DNA of 49,712 nt from Pseudomonadota bacterium (GCA_018241995.1 JAFECT010000018.1:1-49712); one strand, 5' to 3'. Shown: positions 16,631 to 25,378, numbered from the stretch's first letter. Notes: generated by a model from the sequence alone, not told the origin. A program made the numbers and translations.

Positions 16631-18457
16631 TCACCGCACGATGGCGGCGACGATCTCGTTGGGCACGATCTGGTCGCGGAAACGGTTCCAGATGCCGCCC
16701 TGGCCGAAGTTGCCCGCCGTGAACACCACCACCAGGTCATAGCTCGGGACCACGACGATCAGCTGGCCGCCGTTGCCGGTGGCGGCGTAGTCGCGATAGG
16801 CGCCGTCGCCCAGCTTGATGCGCCCCAGGTGCCAGGCCCAGCCGTCCTCGCCCTCGCCGTAGAAGTTGGCGAAATCGGCGGGGGTCAGGCCTGTGGTCTC
16901 AGGCGAGATGCGGGCATGGACGGCGGTGGAGTCCGCGACCCAGTCGGCGTCGACGATGCGCCGGCCATGCCAGACCCCGCCGTCCAGCCACAGCTGGCCC
17001 ACCTTGAGCATGTCCCGCGGCCGCACGAAGGCGCCGCCGCCGAGATAGCCCTCGCCGTTGGGGATGAGGTTCCAGGCGTAGGGCTGAAACTGCAGCGGCC
17101 GGGCGACCGTGCGGTCGAACAGCTCCGGCAGCCACTCGCCCGATGTGGTCGTCAGCGCCGCGCCGACCAGGTTGATGTTGGCCGAGCAGTAGGCGTAGCG
17201 GGTGCCCGGATCGTGGGCCATGGGCAGGTCGAGGGTGTATTTCCACCAGTCGGGCTGGCCCGCCTGGGTCTGCATCGTCTCCTCATTGCCGGGCGAGGCG
17301 TCGTCGTTGTCGTCGCAGGCCAGGCCGGAGGTGTGGGTCATCAGCTGGCCCAGCGTGATCTGGGCCTTCCTCGGGTCCGGGTTGGCGAAGGGGCCGCGCC
17401 CGGCCATGATCGAATAGATGCGGCTGTCCGGTCCGATCGGACGGCCCTCGTGGCGCAAGGCGCCCAGCATCACCGAGGCGAAGGTCTTGCCGGCCGAGCG
17501 CATGTCGTGAGGCGTGTCGCGGTCGAAGCCGTGGAAATAGGCCTCCAGCACCAGCTTGCCGTGGCGCGCGACCAGCATCGAGTGGACCAGGGCCGGGCGC
17601 TTGGCGAAGGGGTCGTCGGCGGCCAGGCGCCGGACCAGGGCGGTCAGCCTGGCCGGGTCCATGCCGACGTTCGCGGCCGCGGCGGTGCTCCAGCCGTCGC
17701 CGGTCTCGGGCGGGCGGCGGTAGGCGTAGGCCGGCGCGTCGGGCGGTTCGGGAAAGGCGGCGGCGGCCTGGGCCGGCGTCAGGCGCGTGAGCGTGATCTT
17801 CCGGTCGAGGTCGGGCCAGGTCAGGGCCAAGCGCTCGGGGCCGTGCTCCAGTGTCGCGACGAGCACGCGCTCGGGCTGAGCCGGATCGGGACGGGCGAAG
17901 AAGCGCACGGCGTCGCCTGTGCGGGTGGCCTGGAACTGGGCCGCGCCGCCGCGGGAATTGGCCTCCGGGTTGCGGAAGGCGGCGACCAGGGCGCCGTCCG
18001 GCCCCCGCCAGACCTTCAGCCACACCGTGAAGCGCCGAGGCAGCGGCGACACCGTTCCTCGCCAGCGTCCGTGGCCCGCGGCGACCAGGGTCAAGGGCCG
18101 CGCGTAGCCCTGGCCGATGCGCGGATCGCTCGGCGTGGGCTGCAGCCAGAAGCCGCGGATGGCGCGGCCGTGATCGACCAGCTCGCCGCGGAAGCCGCCC
18201 TTGCCGGGGCCGAAGGCGAAGCGAACCTCGCCGCTGCGAACCGGGGCGCGGGCTTCGGCGCCGGCGATGCGCGCCCGCCAGCCCGAGACGGTGCGGGTCA
18301 CGCTCAGCGACCCCTTCAGCCCGTCGTCGAATGCGATGCGTCCGCCCCACAGGCCCGCCAGCGGATCGGCCGCCGGGGCCGCGGCGATGGGCGAGGCGAG
18401 CAGGCACAGGCCGAGCGCCATGCCGGCGGCGAGAGCCGAACGCAGGAGTGATGTCAT
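16631..18457 (-). CDS. Serine hydrolase of the beta-lactamase / class C fold, exported
   Basis: This 608-residue protein has a signal peptide (LLASPIAAAPAADPL). Residues about 30-250 form an unrecognised beta-rich domain with WGGRIAFDDGLKGSLSV. The C-terminal half is a beta-lactamase-related hydrolase: SAGK (Ser321/Lys324, the SxxK motif), YCSANINL in the place of YxN, and ATGNGGQLIVVV in the place of the KTG/HTG loop. Such enzymes include esterases, D-aminopeptidases and 6-aminohexanoate-dimer hydrolase; true antibiotic resistance is unlikely. It overlaps the GntR-family regulator by an ATGA junction, so it is probably controlled by it. Confidence 0.85.
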   Translation of the reverse strand: MTSLLRSALAAGMALGLCLLASPIAAAPAADPLAGLWGGRIAFDDGLKGSLSVTRTVSGWRARIAGAEARAPVRSGEVRFAFGPGKGGFRGELVDHGRAIRGFWLQPTPSDPRIGQGYARPLTLVAAGHGRWRGTVSPLPRRFTVWLKVWRGPDGALVAAFRNPEANSRGGAAQFQATRTGDAVRFFARPDPAQPERVLVATLEHGPERLALTWPDLDRKITLTRLTPAQAAAAFPEPPDAPAYAYRRPPETGDGWSTAAAANVGMDPARLTALVRRLAADDPFAKRPALVHSMLVARHGKLVLEAYFHGFDRDTPHDMRSAGKTFASVMLGALRHEGRPIGPDSRIYSIMAGRGPFANPDPRKAQITLGQLMTHTSGLACDDNDDASPGNEETMQTQAGQPDWWKYTLDLPMAHDPGTRYAYCSANINLVGAALTTTSGEWLPELFDRTVARPLQFQPYAWNLIPNGEGYLGGGAFVRPRDMLKVGQLWLDGGVWHGRRIVDADWVADSTAVHARISPETTGLTPADFANFYGEGEDGWAWHLGRIKLGDGAYRDYAATGNGGQLIVVVPSYDLVVVFTAGNFGQGGIWNRFRDQIVPNEIVAAIVR

Positions 18458-19134
18458 GGGCGGGGATCGGCTTTCGGGTTGGGGGCGCGTTCGCTGAGCC
18501 AGGCCAGGATCGGCTCGCGGCCGCTCTGCATGTTGCGCTTCAGCGCCCGGCAGGCGCCGTCGAGGTCGGAGGCGCCCAGGGCCGCGAGGATCGCATCGTG
18601 CTCGCCCGTCGCGTTCAGCACATTGACCGTCTCGCGCATCAGGGCCAGCTCGTAGCGCCGGGTCCTGAGGATCACGTTGCCGATCATCTCCAGCAGCAGG
18701 CGATTGGGGCAGTCGGCCAGGAGTTCCAGGTGCCAGGCGTCGTCGAGGGCGATGGCCTCTTCGGGCGTGCGCGCCTTCGCCAGGTCACGGTTCAGGGCCT
18801 CCAGGCGCGCCAGCCGCTCGGGCGAGGGCAGGCCGGCCAGGCGCAGGGCCTCAGGGTCGAGGATCGGGCGCAGGCCGTAGACGTCCTCGAACTCCTCCAG
18901 CGTCAGCGGGCGCACGAAATAGCCGAGGTTCGGCGCGCTGGTCAGGGCGCCCTCGGCGGCCAGACGGCCCAGGGCCTCACGCAGCGGCGTGCGGCTGACG
19001 CCCAGGGCCGTGGACAGGCGCACCTCGTTGATGCGTTCGCCTTCGGCCAAGCGGCCGTCGACGATCATGGCCCGCACCGCCTCGGCGACCTGCTCGCTGG
19101 CGTTCGTGCGCTTCAGGGCGACAACATTCTGCAT
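18454..19134 (-). CDS. GntR family (FCD subfamily) transcriptional regulator
   Basis: About 226 residues. The N-terminal winged helix is typical of GntR proteins: EQVAEAVRAMIVDGRLAEGE, then INEVRLSTALGVSRTPLREA. The C-terminal FCD all-helical ligand domain carries Asp and His residues (LDDAWHLELLADC and GEHDAILAAL) that in this family bind a metal and a carboxylate effector. It is co-transcribed with the hydrolase at 16631. A perfect 20-bp palindrome covers the start codon, so autorepression is likely. The ATG at 19134 lacks a ribosome site; a TTG at 19170 with AGAGG upstream is an alternative that would place the palindrome inside the gene. Confidence 0.9.
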   Translation of the reverse strand: MQNVVALKRTNASEQVAEAVRAMIVDGRLAEGERINEVRLSTALGVSRTPLREALGRLAAEGALTSAPNLGYFVRPLTLEEFEDVYGLRPILDPEALRLAGLPSPERLARLEALNRDLAKARTPEEAIALDDAWHLELLADCPNRLLLEMIGNVILRTRRYELALMRETVNVLNATGEHDAILAALGASDLDGACRALKRNMQSGREPILAWLSERAPNPKADPRP

Positions 19135-19150
19135 ACTGTATACAGTATGC
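19131..19150. promoter_or_regulatory. Perfect 20-bp palindromic operator of the GntR regulator
   Basis: GCATACTGTATACAGTATGC is a perfect palindrome overlapping the ATG at 19132-19134. Its TGTATACA core resembles operators of FCD-type GntR proteins, and it lies between the regulator and the divergent lipoprotein gene at 19230. AT-rich palindromes are rare in this GC-rich DNA. Confidence 0.75.
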
Positions 19151-19229
19151 GCAGCGCCACGCCTGCGCAATGGCCTCTGTGCTTCGCCGCCGTTCAGGCG
19201 ATAGTCTGACGGCGAATGGGGAGGCGGGC

Positions 19230-19613
19230 ATGAGACGGGCGGTTTGGGCGACGCTGGGGCTGCTGGCCCTCTCAGGCTGCATGATCGAACCGCAACAGAC
19301 CATGGAGATCGCGGTGCGCAAGCCCGAGACCGGCCTTCGGCTGGAGCGCATCCCGACGCCCGGCGAAATCCTCAGAGTCTATCCGCCCAAAGCCCTGGCG
19401 CAGGGCGTCATCGGCGACGTGACCCTGCTGTGCGTGCTGGACGCCAGCGGCTACTTCACCCACTGCGCTGTCGAGACCGAGACGCCGCCAGAGTGGGGTT
19501 TCGGCGAGGCGGGCCTGAAGGTGGCCGGCAAGTATCAGGCCACGCGCCTGCGCCCGGACGTGGCGCTCGACGGCCATCGGGTGCGCCTGCCGGTGCATTT
19601 CCGGTTGGGGTAG
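19230..19613 (+). CDS. TonB-C-like lipoprotein
   Basis: This 127-residue protein has a lipoprotein signal peptide with lipobox LSGC after a short hydrophobic core. The mature part is one TonB C-terminal-like module: ILRVYPPKALAQGVIGDVTLLCVL, FTHCAVETETPPEWGFGEAGLKVAGKYQ, ending VRLPVHFRLG, with the family's Cys pair. It is similar to the modules at 1359 and 22256. GGGAGG lies before the ATG. Divergent from the GntR regulator, it could share its operator. Confidence 0.75.
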   Translation: MRRAVWATLGLLALSGCMIEPQQTMEIAVRKPETGLRLERIPTPGEILRVYPPKALAQGVIGDVTLLCVLDASGYFTHCAVETETPPEWGFGEAGLKVAGKYQATRLRPDVALDGHRVRLPVHFRLG

Positions 19614-19630
19614 GGGCGCACGCACCTTCC

Positions 19631-19780
19631 CTGTGAGCGACAGCGAACGGGGGAGGGGGACCATCGAAGATGGTGGAGGGGGCGCGCCAAGCCCACCGCC
19701 ATCTCAAACCGTCCAGCACCCGCACGCCCTCTCCACCACCCTACGGGCGGTCCCCTCTCCCGTGAACGGGAGAGGTGAGG
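19631..19780. repeat. Family B repeat without a gene (solo copy)
   Basis: About 150 bp with inverted arms: GTGAGCGACAGCGAACGGGG... at the left and the complement of GGGAGAGGGGACCGCCCGTA... at the right, around about 50 unique bases. The arms match those of the DUF559 cassette at 26904-27440, but no nuclease gene lies between them. It sits between two convergent genes. Confidence 0.75.
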
Positions 19781-19788
19781 TAAGCGCG

Positions 19789-20169
19789 CTACGCCACGAC
19801 GCCTTTGCAATTCACCGGCTGCACCCCTGTCGCCGTCCAGGTCGGCTCCAACGCCGGTCCGTCCAGGGTCACGCCTGAACCGGAATAGCTGATCCGCCCG
19901 CCGCCGCCGCCGGTGCGGGCCATGCGCCAGACCGAGCCGTCCGACAGCTTCGCGTCGGCCCAGGCGCCCAGGTAGCGCACGTCGACGCGCGAGCCGCCGC
20001 AATCGTAGGCGACCCACAACTCATGCCCGTCGAACACCGGGACCTGGCCATAGGTCTCCGACGCGGTGCTGACCCGGCTGGGGTGCATGGCCTCGCGCAC
20101 CTCGGCGCAGCCGCCCAATCCCAGACTCAGGCCCAGCGCCGCCGCCAGGGCGGCCTTTCCGGCCCTCAC
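19789..20169 (-). CDS. Small lipoprotein, hypothetical
   Basis: 126 residues from a GTG start (20167-20169). The lipoprotein signal ends in a GLGGC lipobox. The mature part has ETYGQVPVFDGHELWVAYDCGG, WADAKLSDGSVWRMAR and a Gly run, and ends with GVQPVNCKGVVA; its two cysteines may pair. It looks like a lysozyme-inhibitor-like or C-type small beta-barrel, but I cannot place it. The GTG overlaps the TGA of the upstream gene (GTGA), so the two form an operon. Confidence 0.7.
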   Translation of the reverse strand: MRAGKAALAAALGLSLGLGGCAEVREAMHPSRVSTASETYGQVPVFDGHELWVAYDCGGSRVDVRYLGAWADAKLSDGSVWRMARTGGGGGRISYSGSGVTLDGPALEPTWTATGVQPVNCKGVVA

Positions 20170-20654
20170 CGCGGGGGCCTGTTGTCGGGATGGACCGGGT
20201 CGCTCCAGCCCGTGTCGTCGCGGCGGGAGTCGTAGACGCCGGGCTCTGGCGAGGGCTCGCCCTGCAGGCGCCGCCGGGCCTCTTCGTCGCCGAGCATGGC
20301 GCCCAGGCGGTCGCGGGTCTTGTCCCACCAGGAGCGGGGCTCGGCCGTGCGTCCGCCGTAGGGCTGGCCGTGATACTCCCCGGCCGGCCGGTCGCGGATG
20401 TCGGGCGCCAAGGCGCTTGGTGTCGGGGCGCTTGGTGTCGGGGCGTCGGGGTGGCCGAACAGGTCCGGGGTGGAGAGGTCGCGCCCGACCGCGTCCATCG
20501 GGGCGGGCTCGTTCGCCAGCGGCGAGGCGTTCAGCGGCGTCGCGGCCGTGGTCGCCGCGACCTTCGCCGTGGAGGCGGCGTTGCGGGTGCGCTTGGGGGC
20601 CGTAGTCTTCGGCGAAGGGGCGGGGCGGTCGCCGCGCGGGATGTCGTCGTTCAT
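20166..20654 (-). CDS. Low-complexity hypothetical protein
   Basis: 162 residues. The first 100 are rich in Ala, Pro, Thr and Lys (likely disordered), followed by RSWWDKTRDRLGAMLGDEEARRR, a pattern reminiscent of SWFGD-type repeat proteins found in Caulobacteraceae, and a polar tail SPEPGVYDSRRDDTGWSDP. An AAGGAG ribosome site supports the ATG at 20652-20654; longer upstream frames are not real. It overlaps the lipoprotein gene by four bases. Function unknown. Confidence 0.6.
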   Translation of the reverse strand: MNDDIPRGDRPAPSPKTTAPKRTRNAASTAKVAATTAATPLNASPLANEPAPMDAVGRDLSTPDLFGHPDAPTPSAPTPSALAPDIRDRPAGEYHGQPYGGRTAEPRSWWDKTRDRLGAMLGDEEARRRLQGEPSPEPGVYDSRRDDTGWSDPVHPDNRPPR

Positions 20655-20847
20655 GGCGGGCTCCTTCAGACCGGCGCTGACGCCCGCATTGGGGTCGGCC
20701 GCGCCGACGGTCTTGCCTCTACCAACGCTTGCGCTGAGCGGCCTGTTCCTGCCCGTGACGCTGAAACCCCCGCCGCGGCGTCGCGTTTGCTGTGTCCCCC
20801 GGAAAGTCCCTGCGGACGTGCCGCTTCGGGACGGGGAAGGACAGGCG

Positions 20848-22182
20848 ATGTTCGAATTCGGACGCGAGCTTAAGCGGATCCTGGGCTCAGGCCTCGGCCA
20901 GGGCGAGATGGACCCCGGCCTGTTGGAACTGTTCGACACCTTCATGCTCCAGGGCCAGGCCCGCAGCAGCGACATCGACGCGGGCCGGGTGTCGACCCGC
21001 GATCCCTTCCCGATGTGGCTGAAGTCCTGCGCCCTGTGGCGCGAACTGGCGCGTCGGTCCGGCGATCCGGTGGTGCTGCGCCGGGCCGCCGCCGCCGCCC
21101 AGTCCGCCCTGAAGGTCTCGCGCAACGAGGCCGAGACCGCCCGGGCCAATCTGGAACAGGCCCTGACCACGCTGCTCGGCGTGGACCTCTACGGCGACCT
21201 GGAGCTGCTGGCCACGACGGGAGAGCGGCTGCGCGCCGTCTCCGCCATGACCGGCGACGAGCTGTTCGAGGCCCGGCTGGAAGCCGCCTGGGCCCGCTTC
21301 GCCTCGCGTGAGGCCCTGTGCGGCGACGACCACGCCCGCGCCTTGGAGGCCGCCGCCCTGTTCGACGCGGCCATCCATCGCCTGGACAAACTGGCGGCCC
21401 ACGCCGGCCTGCCCGCTGCGCGGCTGGAGGCGGCGGTCGCGCGCATCGAGCGGGCGGACCTGTTGGCCGGTTTCGGCCTGCGCCGGCGCGAGCCCAGGCT
21501 GCTGCGCGAGGCGGTCGCCGGGCTCGAGGCCCTGCGCAAGGGCCTGGACGGCGACTACGAGCCCCTGACCTGGGCGCGCTCGGCGGAGGTGCTGGGCTCG
21601 AGCCTGGCGGCGCTGGGCGAGCTGGAAGGCCGCGCCGAGCCGATCGCCGAGGGCGTGTCGGTGCTGAGCGAGGCGGGCGAACGCTTCACCCGCGATCACG
21701 CGCCGCTGGACTGGGCGCGGCGCAGCCATGCGCTGGGCGTGGCGCTGCAGGCGCTGGGCGAGACGCTCGACAACGACGACTGCCTGGACCAGGCGGCGGA
21801 GGCCTTCGACGAGGCTCAGGATCTGCTTGCGGACTCGCCCCTGGCCATCCGCGCCACCGTCGCCTCCAACCGCGCCGCCTGCCTGGCCCGCGTGGCCGAG
21901 CGGCACGGCGACCTTGAGGCCCTGGCCCGCGCCGAGGCGGCGTTCCGCATGGAGCTGGAGCTCGCCGAGCCGGAGACCGACCCAGTCTCCTGGGCGGTGC
22001 TGCAGGTGAACTTGGCCCGCCTCTATGAAGCCCGCGGCGAACTGACCGGCGATTTCAGCGAGCGCGAGGCGGCGATCTACGCCCTGGACGCCGCCCTCGA
22101 TATCTTCTGCGAACGCGGCCTGAAAGGCTTGGCCGACACCGCCCAGGCGGGGCTGGAACGGGCGCAGGTTCCGGCGCTCTAA
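20848..22182 (+). CDS. TPR-like helical repeat protein
   Basis: 444 residues, almost wholly helical, built of paired helices with TPR-like spacing: LDWARRSHALGVALQALGE, CLDQAAEAFDEAQDLLAD, VASNRAACLARVAERHGD and VLQVNLARLYEARGELTGD. Such scaffolds usually bind protein partners. No signal peptide. GGAAGGA precedes the ATG at 20848; an open frame continues upstream to 20398 but lies over the divergent gene and is not used. The partner is unknown. Confidence 0.75.
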   Translation: MFEFGRELKRILGSGLGQGEMDPGLLELFDTFMLQGQARSSDIDAGRVSTRDPFPMWLKSCALWRELARRSGDPVVLRRAAAAAQSALKVSRNEAETARANLEQALTTLLGVDLYGDLELLATTGERLRAVSAMTGDELFEARLEAAWARFASREALCGDDHARALEAAALFDAAIHRLDKLAAHAGLPAARLEAAVARIERADLLAGFGLRRREPRLLREAVAGLEALRKGLDGDYEPLTWARSAEVLGSSLAALGELEGRAEPIAEGVSVLSEAGERFTRDHAPLDWARRSHALGVALQALGETLDNDDCLDQAAEAFDEAQDLLADSPLAIRATVASNRAACLARVAERHGDLEALARAEAAFRMELELAEPETDPVSWAVLQVNLARLYEARGELTGDFSEREAAIYALDAALDIFCERGLKGLADTAQAGLERAQVPAL

Positions 22183-22255
22183 GGCTTTCCCGACCCCCCG
22201 GTGACGCTTCCCTGGCAATGAGCTAGTCTCGTTGCAGGCGGGGGGCGCTGCGATC

Positions 22256-23314
22256 ATGGGACGAGTGACGACGGCTGCGGCGGCGCTGGCTTTGGCGGCT
22301 GCGCTCTGTGGTGCGGCGCAGGCCGCGGACAAGCCTGAAAAGGGCGCGGACGGGAAGGGCGGCGTTTTCGTCGGGCCCGACTGGATCAAGCGACCGAATG
22401 CCAATGACCTGATGGTGGTCTTCCCGGTCAAGGCCATGGACCAGCATGTCGGCGGGCGGGCCGTACTCGAATGCGAAGTCGCGCTCGACGGCCTCCTGCG
22501 CAAATGCAAAGTCCTGTCTGAGAAGCCCGCCGACCTGGGCTTCGGCCAGGCCGCGCTGGCGCTCGTGCCGCAGTTCCGCATGAAGCCGGCGACCCTGAAC
22601 GGCGCGCCGGTGACGTCGTACGTGTCGATCCCCATCAACTGGGAGGCGCCGCAGGGCCACTGGGCCGACCGACGGATGCTCACCAATCCCCAGTGGCTGC
22701 AGGCCCCCAGCCACGCACAGATGCGCGCCGCCTACCCCAAGAACGCCAAGGGGGGCGGCAGTGTGCTGCTGGTCTGCGACCTGGTGAAGGGCGGCGAGCT
22801 GAAGCAATGCTTCGTCGAGAAGTCGGACGGTGACTCAGGTTTCCGTAACGCCGCTGTTGGCCTGTCTCACCGCTTCCGCGCCGATGTGAGCGATATTGGC
22901 CCGCACGAGATGCCGAACCTTACGACGCAGGTGCTGATCCGCTTCGATCCGCAGGACGCGACCGATGCGACGGGCGCACAGGTTCTGGCCAAGGCGAAGT
23001 GGAGCCAGCTGCCGGGCCTGGCCGACTTCGAAGCGCTCTACCCCGCCAAGGCCAAGGCGCAGGGCGTGATGACCGGCGTGGGCGTGGTCAGCTGCCAGGT
23101 CGCCGTCGGCGGCGCGCTCGAGGAATGTCGCCTGGTGTCGGAGAACCCCGAAGGCCTGGGCTTCGGCGAGGCGGCGATGAAGCTCGTCGCGGGGTTCCGC
23201 CTTAACCCCTGGACCGATGACGGCCGCCCCGTGGATGGCGCCCGCATCAGCATTCCGGTGCGGCTGAACTATCCGAAGCCGGCCGCTGACGCGGCGCCCG
23301 CCAAGAAGCCGTAA
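22256..23314 (+). CDS. Exported protein with three tandem TonB-C-like modules
   Basis: 352 residues with a signal peptide (ALALAAALCGAAQAAD). Three modules of about 100 residues follow, each with an ECEV/VCDL/SCQV strand, a second Cys (KCK, QCF, ECR), a GFGQAA / GFRNAA / GFGEAA turn and a closing IPINW / VLIRF / IPVRLNY strand. Each domain would have one disulfide. Single TonB-C domains bind TonB boxes or peptidoglycan-associated partners; three in a row without a membrane anchor suggest a periplasmic binding or scaffold role. That is inference. Confidence 0.75.
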   Translation: MGRVTTAAAALALAAALCGAAQAADKPEKGADGKGGVFVGPDWIKRPNANDLMVVFPVKAMDQHVGGRAVLECEVALDGLLRKCKVLSEKPADLGFGQAALALVPQFRMKPATLNGAPVTSYVSIPINWEAPQGHWADRRMLTNPQWLQAPSHAQMRAAYPKNAKGGGSVLLVCDLVKGGELKQCFVEKSDGDSGFRNAAVGLSHRFRADVSDIGPHEMPNLTTQVLIRFDPQDATDATGAQVLAKAKWSQLPGLADFEALYPAKAKAQGVMTGVGVVSCQVAVGGALEECRLVSENPEGLGFGEAAMKLVAGFRLNPWTDDGRPVDGARISIPVRLNYPKPAADAAPAKKP

Positions 23315-23366
23315 TTCGCGCAAGCCGGTAGGCATATTCGACCAGCGCTACACCTCTTAGAATTTC

Positions 23367-23530
23367 CGTCATCCTTGAGACCGTCCGCGTGAGCGGGCGG
23401 GGTCGAGGAACCACAGGAGCCCCGTCCAAGCTGCGTGCGACGGCAGAGCATAGGGCGCCCGGCTTTGAGGTCGCTCCTGTGGGTCCTCGAAGGCCAGGGC
23501 GCTGGCGCGACCTGACCTTCAAGGATGACG
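23367..23530. repeat. Intergenic repeat, family A (diverged copy)
   Basis: 164 bp bounded by CGTCATCCTTGA and its inverse TCAAGGATGACG. The core with GTGCGACGGC and TAGGGCGCCCGGCTT matches the copy at 2968-3142, while the arms have diverged. It separates two convergent genes and leaves little other sequence in the 247-bp gap. Confidence 0.75.
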
Positions 23531-23561
23531 TAAGATTGGAAGGGTGGCCGGTGGCGCGCCC

Positions 23562-24653
23562 TTAGGCCGCCAAATCCGTAGACGTCCGGCGCATGCGCCA
23601 GAAGCGGATGGTGCGCAACGCCGTGTCCTTGGGCAGTTCGCCGTAGAGGCGGGCGTAGTCCTGGGCGCGGGCCATGCCCTCGACGCCGTCGCCCAGCAGC
23701 ACCAGGGCGTAGGTCAGGAACAGGGCGCGATCCAGGTCGGCGGCCTTGCAGACCACGGCCAGGCCGTCGAGCTCCTTCTTCTCCACGATGCGGCGCGCGG
23801 TGTGGAAGTCGATGTCGGCGAGCTGGGACAGCGCCACCAGGAAATGGGTCGAGCCGCCCGAGCGCAGGAAGCGGGCCAGGACGCGCGGCGTCAGCTCGCC
23901 CGCGGCGCGCAGCTCCGACACATAGGCCTCGGCCTGGTCGTAGTCGGCGGGCAGGGCGCCGTCCATGGTCGCCACGCGCTTGCGCCCGGCGCTGAGCGCC
24001 TGTTCCAGCAGGGCGGGGTCGAGCTTGGCGTTCTCTTCGAGGATGCGCTGGCGCAGCCGCGCCTCGACCACGAAATACATCTCGTTGAGCAGGTCGGGCG
24101 GCAGGTTCGGGCGCGAGACCACGGCCTCGTGCAGATCGGTGTTGACCTGGGCGCGCTCCACGGCGGCCTCGGACGCGGCGCGCGACAGCTGGGCGCCGTC
24201 GTTGCGCAGCAGGACGCCCAGGGTGTGGTCGTCGCCGCGGTCGACGATGATGTCGGAGATCTGCTCGGAGACGATCGAGCGCTGCGAAACGGCGCGCAGG
24301 TGCTCCTGGCCCTTGGTCTTCACGACTTCGAGCAGGTCGTCTTCGCTGAGCGCGTTGGAGCGGGCCAGCACCGGCTCGGCGACGGCGATGGTGTCGTTGG
24401 CCAGGGTGAAGATCAGCCGGCCGGGCGCCACGGACGCATCGGCGAAGCGGTGCGCCAGCTCGGCGCGCACGGCCTCTTCCATCTCCGACGCCAGCTGGGT
24501 CAGGACGCTGTCGAACAGCTCCATCTGCGGCTGGTTGGAGGGCGAGGGCTGGCCGAAGAACAGGTCGGTGACTTCGCGCAGGAGCTCGCGCCGTTTGACG
24601 CTGGAGGTTTCCTTGGCGAGGTCGATCAGGTCGTTGAGGCGGGAGCGGGCCAT
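23562..24653 (-). CDS. DUF2336 domain protein
   Basis: 363 residues, helical HEAT-like. Family phrases: SRLNDLIDLAKETSSVKRRELLREVTDLFF at the start, LSEDDLLEVVKTKGQEHLRAVSQR in the middle and SEQISDIIVDRGDDHTLGVLLRNDGAQLSR. This is closer to the typical DUF2336 profile than the paralogue at 5347. No signal peptide or membrane helix is seen. Its role is unknown; in Caulobacterales such genes often sit alone. A proline-rich exported protein gene lies downstream of its start on the same strand. Confidence 0.88.
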   Translation of the reverse strand: MARSRLNDLIDLAKETSSVKRRELLREVTDLFFGQPSPSNQPQMELFDSVLTQLASEMEEAVRAELAHRFADASVAPGRLIFTLANDTIAVAEPVLARSNALSEDDLLEVVKTKGQEHLRAVSQRSIVSEQISDIIVDRGDDHTLGVLLRNDGAQLSRAASEAAVERAQVNTDLHEAVVSRPNLPPDLLNEMYFVVEARLRQRILEENAKLDPALLEQALSAGRKRVATMDGALPADYDQAEAYVSELRAAGELTPRVLARFLRSGGSTHFLVALSQLADIDFHTARRIVEKKELDGLAVVCKAADLDRALFLTYALVLLGDGVEGMARAQDYARLYGELPKDTALRTIRFWRMRRTSTDLAA

Positions 24654-24676
24654 TCTGGTGCTCTTGATCGGGGCTG

Positions 24677-25321
24677 CTACTGCGGCCCGTCGGTACGGTC
24701 GGGGCGGTCGGGGTCCTTCTCGGCGTCGCGCTGCTCGCGCGCCGCCTTGCCTTTGAGCTCTTCGGGCGGGGGCGCGGCGAGATCGACAGGCAGGGCGTCG
24801 AGATAGACCGGGGCGGGAATCTGCGTGCGGTCCGGCTGCTCGCCGTACTCGCGGTGCAGGGAATAGAGGCGCGGACGGTCGCTGGTCGAAGCTTCGGTCA
24901 CCGGGCCTGCGACGGGCGCGGCCGGGAGGGCGGCCTGGATCGGGGAGGCGGCGACCGGGGAGACCGGCGCAGCGCGGGCCACGGGCGGCGGGGCGTCGTA
25001 GATGCTGGCCGGGGCGAAGGTCGAGGCGGGAACGGGCGCCGACGCCGGGATCGCAGCCATGATCATCGGAGCCGGCGCGTCCGCGGCGGTCATCAGCGGG
25101 GCGGCCGGGCGGGTCTGGACGGCGCGGGCGTGCGGGATCACGCCGCGGATGGCGGGCGCGTCGGCCTCGCCCGGCTGGCGCAGGCCGGCTTGGGAGGACG
25201 CAGCTTGCGGCTTGCCGGGCCAGTCGAGATAGCGCAGCCCGACCTGCCGGCCCGGCGCCTGCTGGGCGAGGGCCGGGGCGGCGAGGAGCGCCGACAGGGC
25301 GATAAGGCAGACGGCGCGCAT
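24677..25321 (-). CDS. Exported Ala/Pro-rich protein
   Basis: 214 residues with a signal peptide (MRAVCLIALSALLAAPALAQQ). The mature part is long and low in complexity, with many Ala-Pro stretches, ending in a charged tail (EELKGKAAREQRDAEKDPDRPD). Only GLRYLDWPGKPQ and RPRLYSLHREYGEQPDRT look ordered. No family recognised. The ATG is at 25319-25321. It may be co-transcribed with the DUF2336 gene 23 bases downstream. Confidence 0.7.
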   Translation of the reverse strand: MRAVCLIALSALLAAPALAQQAPGRQVGLRYLDWPGKPQAASSQAGLRQPGEADAPAIRGVIPHARAVQTRPAAPLMTAADAPAPMIMAAIPASAPVPASTFAPASIYDAPPPVARAAPVSPVAASPIQAALPAAPVAGPVTEASTSDRPRLYSLHREYGEQPDRTQIPAPVYLDALPVDLAAPPPEELKGKAAREQRDAEKDPDRPDRTDGPQ

Positions 25322-25378
25322 GCGGCTGTCCCTGGCTGTTCGAAGCGGCAGGGTACGGGCGGGGCGCTTAACCACCAC

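Noticed and set aside
20398..20847. Upstream extension of the TPR-like gene to 20398
   Set aside because: It lies over the divergent gene at 20166-20654, and a good ribosome site supports the ATG at 20848.
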